In this document: positions 44,801 to 53,800 of the stretch, one piece after another
Layout of the letters: each line of letters starts with the position of its first letter
Numbering within the stretch: position 1 is the stretch's first letter
Assembly (NCBI GenBank): GCA_012845835.1
Contig: JABAKD010000009.1
Location: 5,804,904 to 5,868,903, forward strand
Reading direction: 5' to 3'
Origin: Undaria pinnatifida
Lineage: Eukaryota; Sar; Phaeophyceae; Laminariales; Alariaceae
Length of the DNA stretch: 64,000 nucleotides
Made by a program: the position numbers and the translations under genes
Notes under the pieces: generated by a model
What the model was told of the DNA's origin: nothing
Seen by the model: only the letters and a program-made list of their open reading frames with translations
Databases searched by the model: none

Positions 44801-47800
44801 TTACTACCTACGATAGCAGTCGGCGTCCCCGATGGATTATCGTAGTAGGTGAAACTCGTCCCTGCATAAAAGTCAAAGGTAGCGACTTCAAATCACACCG
44901 AGTGCTTGCATACTGCTCGTGCTCGTGGAGACGTTTTCTTGCGAAATTTTGGCGAGCGGAAAGCGCAAGAGCGTGAGTGTGCAAAATTCCTTGAAAATTG
45001 ATGATGAGGAAAAGCTGAAAAATGGGAATGCCAAACCCTATGCGCGATAGAAATGAATGCAAGTGCTGGGAGGGAGAAGGGAAGACGCCCTTGCCCACGG
45101 CTTGTCGGGAAGGTCGCTGAGGGTAAAAACCTCTTACGGATTGAGCTGGATGATGAAAAAAATGCGAAAAAATAGTATTCCGATAAATACTCGTGCTGCC
45201 ATTAATTGTTGCATTTGTTCGAAGGTTTTGTTGTTCTGTAGAGTTTGCCTCGTCTGTACTTTGGGCCAATCGCAAGATTGGCTGTACTTTTTTTTAGCGT
45301 ACGTGGCAGTGCTGTTCTGTGGTTGAAATAATTGTCACGTGGAGAACGGGGGTACTCTGTATCCCTTCTCGGGATTACAATGAAGGCACGTACCGCAATG
45401 GGAAGGGGAGAGGAGCGCCCGCTACGTGACCCCGCCTCGGGGTTACGACAAGGAGAGAGCCCGAGAAGCATGGCGAGAACAATGGATGGAGTGGACAAAA
45501 AAAATGGAATAAAAATATAAGACTGGCTGGATACGCAAGGACTGTTGTGTATTCAGATTAATACCCCAATGATACTTTTGAGTGTATTTTTTCATACCTG
45601 GTTTGTGCCACTGCTGTGGACGCCAATATAGGAACCATTTTGTGGTAATGTTGATACCCGAACAGTATTTATTTACATAGATACCGGGTGTGTTGCATGA
45701 TACCTGGTATGGTATGAATCCTTTTTGGTTTTGTCTTGCCTTTGAGGTAATCAATCTCGCCATGAGGTCAGTCAATCCCTATACAGCTAGTCGAATCCGT
45801 GACCCGAGAGAAGCTTTTTTTTGAGTCAAGACCAATAGGGCATTCTTAAGCAGTCGAAAAAGAATATTTTCACTCGAAGTGTTTCGATCCAACTCGCTCA
45901 TTCAACCGGTCGAAAATATCGACTTTGTCGACCGGATGTGCGAGTCTTGGGGCCATTTCTTATACAGTCGGATTTGTCAGTCGAAAACGGCCTTTTTCGA
46001 CCGAAGCACAAATCGGGCTTTTTTTCACAGTCAGTCGCGAAAGGTTTTTCGACTGAGAATTCCGACTGGCGGATCCAGTCGAAAAACTTGACTTTTTCGA
46101 CTGGATCTGCCAGTTGAAAAACTCAGTCGAAAAAGTTTTACACCTGATTTTTGAACCCATCGCATCGCTCATCCCACCACAAAGCACACCCACACGCCGT
46201 CGTACCCATACCAGGTACCACACAGCAGTATCATACAACAGCGTCGACGCTGCCTTGGCTATCACTGCTGTTTCTTCTCTCCGCGAGTCAGCGTGGCGCA
46301 CTCCTAGCTCCGCTCGCCAGCAGCGTGTATCACACGACAGCAGCGCGCGGTATCGATCCCATTTTGCCAACAACGGCTACGCCTGCTGTATCTTTGGTTC
46401 TCGGCTGAGTGCAACGCCACGAACGTAGCTTTGGCGGCTTTCGGCTAAGCCCAACGCCACCAACCCGCTTCGACGAAGGTTCGTCGCGCGCGATGCTCGC
46501 CAAGAACGCGCGAAGCACAGCTGACAGAGCTGCCAACCGATTTTCGACTGCCATACAGCAGTACACCCTCACACCAACCGCCTCTAGGAAGAGCACAAAA
46601 ACTATTAAATCGTCTCGACTGACGATAAGAAGAGGGACCAGAAAAATCCAGTCGAAAAAGTTTCCAGTCGAAACGGGCCGTTTTCGATTGGCGGAATCCG
46701 ACTGTGTAAGAAATGGCCTTACTGCTAAATCTAAAGAGTGTTTGAACCCACCGCTTCGCTCATCCCGCAACAACGAAAAACACGCCCACACCCACATACC
46801 CTACCACGCAGCATCCTGCAACAGCGCCGGCTCTGGCTTGGCTGCTTGTCATTGCTGCTGCTTCTCGCCACAAGTCAGCGTGGCACATCCCTATCTCCGC
46901 CCACCAGCAGAGTGTGTCAACAGCGCGCGGTGTCGATGGAGTTTTGCCAACAACGGGTACGCTTGCTGTAGCTTTGGCGGCTGTCGGCCAAGTTAAACGC
47001 CACGAAGCCGCTTGGACGAGGCCTCTCCCGTTCGTGAAGCGCGCGCGTTGCTCGAGGACACGGCTCGAAGCAGGTTCCAATCGACTTTCGGCTGCTATCA
47101 TAGATAGCAGTACTCCTTCAGACCGACCGCCTCCCGAAAATACAAAAAACATAAATCGATCCTGCTGATAATGAGAAGGAGGCCTAGAAAAGATCAATTG
47201 AAAAAAATGTCCGTTCGGAGAAGGCGTTTTTCGACTCGCGGAACCGACTGCATAGAAATTGGCCTAATGAATGAAAAATTCCACATTTTATGAAACTCGT
47301 TATCGTGGCAATGAAACATGTTTTTTTTGTTTTTTTTTACAACAGTGTACGTATGTACCTCGGTTCTTCGCCGTTTGAAAGTTGAACAGACGTTATGACT
47401 AGTCATGGCAGCTGAAAGTTTGAATCGAATTGGAGTGTACAGACACGAGTTGAGATTTCAACTGTTTTCGGCGTTTAATGTGCGGTAGTGTTTACTCAAC
47501 AGTTTTTTTTTTTTTTTTTTCACACTTCTACTTTCCAGCTTCTGGACAAGCCGTGGTCACAGGTCTCGCCCCTTCTTTCCCCCGGTTCTTGCCTTCAATT
47601 TTTATCGCGCATAGGGTTCAGCAATCCCACTGCTCGTCGATTTTTCATCGGGTGTTGCTAACTCACGCTCTCGCGCTTTCCGCAAGTCAATTTGTGCACA
47701 AAAGAAAGTCCCCACGAATTATACGAGTATGCACTCGGGGGGATTGGAACTCACGAAACCGACCTATATTAGGCTCGAGGATAACCTGATACGCCACCGG

Positions 47801-50800
47801 GGCGACCGGGTCATCGTGCAGGTTGCCCGCTACAGTGCTGTTAAATCGCATGGCACGGGTAGGAAAACCATTTTTGGCTGTACGCGGAGTAGTGCCGGGT
47901 GCCGCAATAGTGCCGGTATTTCCGACTGGCACAAACCGGCGTTATTTCAGACGAGCCACATTACTGCTGCACGTGGTATGGTGAGAATATACCAGGAAAC
48001 TGATGAATATCCCCCCTTTAGAGCTTCACCCACCTTTTTTAGGACAGACTACTTGGAAAAGTGTGGCATCATGTGTGTCCCGACTGCGATGTAAGGTGTA
48101 TGACGGCAATGTAAGGAGCGACGCGGCACACGGGCAGCATATTGACACTGGTACTGCTTCATGCTTTTTTCCTGGGGGCTTGGAAAAACAAAATCGTCGC
48201 TTTTTTGGTCGAAATACGTGGGACTTAAGAGGGTTGACGCCGCTGGATGTCACATCCTCAGCAGAGCGACTAAAAGTCCGCTCCCGATTTTTTCACTATT
48301 CAATCGCTCGGCTTTTCCTAAAATCTTCTAAAAAGCGACACGTAGATTCTGTGCGGTTGGCAGACCATTCGTATAAGCCTACGGAGATGACTCCAGAGAT
48401 ACAAACCCACTCCTGTGGGTCCCCTGACACAGCTCTGTAGTGTACAACGCCTCGTTGTAAAAACTCCACACCTCGGATAGATCGCTCCACACCTCGGATA
48501 GATCACTCCACACCTCGGATAGATCACGATCTACAGTAGATAATGTACCTTAGATCCTGTAGCTGCCGTCATGGTTAGTTCTGGAAACAAGCTACTGCTG
48601 TAGAGCTTGAACCGTTGGTTTTCCGAGGCTTGCCGCTTGAGCATGTCCATGCCTCTCCCCATCAGGTGGTTTTGGGGAAAGTAAAGCATGCTCTACCCAT
48701 TAAATCAAGCCCATGGTCGAGGTATGCAAAGTGAAGTATTGCGAAACAAGGAGTGTCTTACGTTATTGTGTTTTTCACAACCATGGAACTAACCTTAACA
48801 CATACCAACATACCGGTCGAAGTGCCCCCCCCGATGACGTCGCTGGGGTGAAATGGTCGAAAACACACAATACCTGGTAGCTTGTATCGCTGGAAAAAAG
48901 GGGCGGACTTGCCATGATTTTGAGTCAAGTAGCCCCGTCATGCAGAAAGCGTTTCAGCCGAAAAGTGGTATGCCCTAATGCCTCTATCTGTAGCACGCGT
49001 CTCTGTAGGATCTGTGCAGGATCTGTCTCTATTTGTAGAGTACAGATCCAACCCAGGAAATACGCGCCAGGCCGTGCCGATCGTACGGCTCCCACCCGGC
49101 AACATGAGCTAGACCATACAGATCTTCCCTGGAGTGTTGAGATCATCGAGTGGGGATCGGTCATCTGTCCGGTGTGTGAAGTATTGTCATGCGATACCTT
49201 TTGGTCACGTCGGCCCATACCCAACCCGACCCCAGCCCTCACCTTTCGGGGGACTCGAGGTCGGCAGGAGCGGTCGCGCGGCGCAGGACCCGGCCGGCCG
49301 GTACGCCAGCCTCGGCCAATCAGATGGTGTTGCACCAATATTTTTACAAGGTGTTGCACATGGGGCCTCTCGTGGTGTTCGTCGTTAGAAGTAGTATTGT
49401 TGGTCATAAGGGTTCTGGTGGGTGCCTATCGTTCGTTCTCGCTGTAGAATGTCGTATGAGCGGGGTCCCACCCCCCGGTCTATGGTCCTATGACTAGGGC
49501 CATGCATGATATTGTGTACACCCCCCCCCACCCCCCACCCTTTCCCTGCGCTAGTCTAGTTAGCGTCATCGAATCGTATTCCAGCATGATCAGCAGCAGC
49601 GCTCAAAGCCGCTTTCCGTTCCCTCCCCTCCCCCCCTGCCTCCGTGTTCTCTCCTCCCCCATATTCCCCCCTGCCACGTGTGGAAAACTTTATTAGCTTG
49701 CCGGCATGTCGAAAGTTCTCGCGGGTGGGGAGAAGAGAGGGTGGCGAGAGAACGATCTCCGGGCAATCATGTCGATGATGGGACCTTCGGACCTCAGCGA
49801 TCTGGAAGACGAGGTCAAGGTTATCCAGCAGAACGTCAGGGCTTGGATACTGCGGTGCAACTACAAAAGCCTGCGAAAGGCGGCCCGAACTCTGCAGGTG
49901 ATTCGTACGTTTTTTGGTAATGTAATTTTTTTTATTGTTATTTTTTTAATTTTTTTTATTCTCCGGCGGATGGGGAAAAATAAAGCTTGAGCTCACCACA
50001 CTTCGACGTATTTTCATACGCGTCGTGTGTCGATTTAACTCTGTTGCTTTCGCAGCCCAACGCTAGCTGACGCACCCTTCGGGTCCCATTGTAGGTATAG
50101 CGTAAGCTGTCCCTATCAGTGGTCTTCGTTACAACCCCGGCAGCGCAAGCTGCCGTTGTATACGGATGCGTGTGTATGTCGACCCGGCTTGTCCCCTGAG
50201 GGTCAGTTTCGGTGGAGATAGCCACCCGGAATGTTATCTTTCCGGGTAGTGTGGGACTTGCGTGTAATCTTTTTTTTTTCATGTATCGTAGCGGGATCGA
50301 TTTATGGTTTTGTGGTTGTTTTTTTCCTTGTTATGATAGTGTTGGTGTTGTTTCAAGGTGTTTTTGGAATATCCTTTCCCCTCTCGAATCCCAAAGGGAT
50401 GGATTTTCATTCGGTTTCAATGATTTGTACTGGTATTTTTTTGTTGTCGTGATGTAATATCCTCTGATGTTCAGGAATTAGACTGCTACTGCAAAACTGC
50501 TGTACCTGATGTTTCTAAAACTCTGAAATCTTGATACGAAGTTTTACGAGTACTGCTGTTACTCAGATTTTGACATTTTCTGTTTGTGGGCTGGGGTTTG
50601 ATTCGTTTTTTCGATTGGATTTTATTTGAGATGGGCCTGTTTTCGTTTCTCCTTTCATATCTTTCTTCGTCGGGGCTTCAGCTTTAAGGTTCAGCCACGT
50701 TTGCCCGCCCCATCTGTTTCCCCTCTGATATAGCCCCTCCCCTATACCGCCTCCTTGTGTGAGATCCATTACCGCCTCCTTGTGGGAGATCCATTGCAGA

Positions 50801-53800
50801 AACGCTGTAACTCGTTAAATGTCGCGAAGGTGTTCCCCTCCGATATCCCGAAGACACATACTAGTGCATTGATTATTACCCCTGGTATATATTCTTAATG
50901 AGGACACACACCCAGCAATACGCGCGACCGGAGTATCACACACAGCTTGGAAATATGAAATGTGACGAAATCTTCGATCTCACAGCTGTAGTGTGTTTTT
51001 ACTTTTTATGGTGTTTTTTTTTCCATCACTTGCAATGTCCAGCTCAATTCTTACCGAGACGGGTATTGTACATATGTATTAATTTTATCTCTTTCTTTTT
51101 ATTTCCAGCTCAACTCCTACCAGTTATTGTATCTTACCAAGCAAGTAATATTTATCTAATCTCTCTTGAGATAAAACATAAGCGATTACATTACTTGCAT
51201 TAGGTGATTATCGGCGAAATACTCGTATACGGAGTATTGTTTTAATTAAGGTCACGCGATTCGTCGGGTTGGTCTCCTCTGTGTTGTCTACACTGTTGAC
51301 AATAACAAGGACAGAGCGTTATCTACGTTCGTACATTTGTACAAGTACAGGAAACGGTTTTGGTTTGGTTATTTACACCAGTGGGTGTGCTGCTACCTTT
51401 GGTAATTTTTTTCTTGTTTTTGAAGCTTCAAAAAGGTTAGCCGCTCTCTTTGGTATCATTTTGTTTTATTTTATTTTGTATGAAAAAAATCATGTGACAC
51501 CTCAGCTGTGAGATCGATTACATATTATCTCTTTTGATATATAGATGACATAATACGTGATTCGTGGAGAGTTGTTTAGTCACTGATTAATGATTCATTC
51601 TGGCGAGATTCGCAGGTTTGGTGACGTTTCAATATAGCACAATAATAGCGTTGCGATTAAATGTTCGGCGTGTCGGTTATTACGATACTTGGTATGGAAT
51701 ACTTAATACTTTGTGATATTGTGATGAATTCGGGCGGGTAAGAAGAATGTCTGATTTCTGATTTAGGCGGGTGGGACCGGTTCGTTTATTTCTGCCGATT
51801 CGATTAACGTGCCCGGTTGACGTGCCCGGCGAAGAAGCTCTGAAGCACTTGCTCCGTCCGTACTGCTGTCCTTGTGTAATTTGCCATCGGTTTTTTGTCA
51901 AAATTACGAAGACTTGTATAGCAGTGTAGTCACCTGTGAGATCCGGAGTTTCGTTGAAAAGCTCATCTTTGCAAGCTGCGTGTGGTACTTCGACCGCTCA
52001 TGTCACGGGGCATAGATATTTTTTGTACGAGCATTGTATGATGCTTAGATCTCTCGTAATATCGGGTATCGGTATGTGGCGTACTTACTTTTTTTTTCAG
52101 ATGCTTAACGTAAAACATGACTATCTGGTGACGTTTGTCTACTACTTGTACTAGTAATATGTTGAGATTGGCTAATGTTTTGATGGTCATTTCGGTTGTC
52201 GATAGGCTTTGATCGTTCGCTACTGCGAAAGTCCTCGAAGTCTAAATGATGTATACTTGTACCAGGTATTGTTTTCCCCCCATGCTGGGGTTCAAATTGC
52301 ACAGGGGCTGTCAATGAAAAAGCGTTTTTTCGTGAATTCGAGGCTATGTTCCGCCTGATTCCGCACCAGGTAATTACTCCGGGTTTGCCCCCCCCCCCCC
52401 CCGATCCTCGTCTAGAAGTTGCAAAAAGGCTGTGAATGAAAAGCTTTAGTTCGTGAATTCGAGCCTATGTTGCGCCTGATTCCCTACTAGGTAACCTGCT
52501 GCCATATTATATCGCACCAGATAGTAGTTGGTGGAGACGGGCTGGTGAAGCAAGCGATGGGCTGGTGTGCCGGTTCGTCGATTCCTTCGTGCACGATTTC
52601 CCTTTCATTAATTCCGAAACTGGTTCGTTCGTTACATACATAACTTGTTGTACGATATTTTTTATGGTATACATGCGTTCCTCGCGCCATCGCATCTATC
52701 CCGTTTTGTTCCCTGTATGGAGTATGGCGTCCCCCCTGTGTATGTATGTGGCGCCGCCCACGTACGACTAGTCTGAACGAGGATGTATGTACGAAGCCTC
52801 TTCGTATGGTACTAAACCAAAAGAAACCAATGAAGAAGTGCAAATTGTTGACAACATCTATTAGTCATGAAGCTTCGGAAGTCTTTGTTACCATATATTG
52901 CAGTTATCAAAAGTAAGCTAAAATTTAAATCACCCGACTACAACGAACGTCTTTGTTTTTTGCGGACCGTGGACTTTCGGCAGCTTTTACATATATTTAT
53001 AACATCATTACATCGAACAAGACTTTTGCCTTTTTTTTTCTTTTTTTCTTCCTTTTTTTATTTCCTTTACTAGTTCACGCGTTCTCGCCCCATCCTTTTC
53101 ATCACATCTATCCCGTTTCATCTCCTGTAGAACGTATGGCACCCCCTGTATGTGCCGCCGCCTGCGTAGTAGTCCAAAGGAAATATGTAGCCTCTTGCCC
53201 TTTTCACCCTTGTTTCCTGTATTAGTTAACGTGTTGTCGCGCTGGCCTTTTCTCTGCTCTCCCCGCTTGTGTTGTTGGTCAACTAGCTTTTACCTGCCCT
53301 GCCCCCGCCCCTTGCCCCCGCCCCCAATCCCGCCTCCGCCAACCCTTGCAATCGATTCACTTCACCCCCACCCCATGGCACAGTAGGGATGCGAGGGTCC
53401 ATGATCATACGACTAATAATACGACCATGCACAAACTGAGTCCCCCTCCTCCCCATGCCCTGCCCTCCCCTCCCTTCTCCTCTCCTCATCTATTCTACCC
53501 CCCCCTCCCCCTCCCCTACCCTCTCCCCTCCCTCGCATCCTCTTCCACACCCTCCCCCGTCCTCCGCCCCTTGTCCTTGCATCCCTCTCCATGCTTTTCC
53601 CTACCCTACCTCTACCGTGCTCTGCCGTACCCTCTACCCGTACCCTAATGACGCAGGTCGCCTGGCGAGAGAGGCAGAAGCAGCGTCTGGGAGAACCCGC
53701 GCTCGTCCGCTCGTCATCCTTGCCCAGAATATCGTCTCTTCCCGGCATGGGACAAAGCTCCGCCAACGGTAATACCGCAAACGGTAACACTTCAAACGGT

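Larger units (their letters stand above)
35736..49696 (+). other. CAMTA intron 11, about 14 kb, transposon-rich
   Basis: The join is phase 0 on both sides (GAG/GTGGGT to TTATTAG). It holds most of the SINE copies, foldback arms, a MITE fragment and the CAGTCGAAAA element listed separately. Stretches between them (36120-37100, 39420-40700, 41050-42590, 42960-43950) show no coding motif. Confidence 0.7.
49898..53656 (+). other. CAMTA intron 12
   Basis: Contains repeat R2 copy 2, foldback arms, two local duplications and the ATGCGAGGGTC repeat. A long C/T tract (53440-53640) precedes the exon 13 acceptor. No exon-like motif in the gaps. Confidence 0.65.

Noticed and set aside
44808-45275. 155-codon minus-strand open frame
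   Set aside because: It is a translation of a SINE body and also appears, shifted, in other copies.
48464-48527. CRISPR-like short repeats
   Set aside because: Units are directly adjacent with no spacers, in a eukaryotic intron; a plain tandem repeat.
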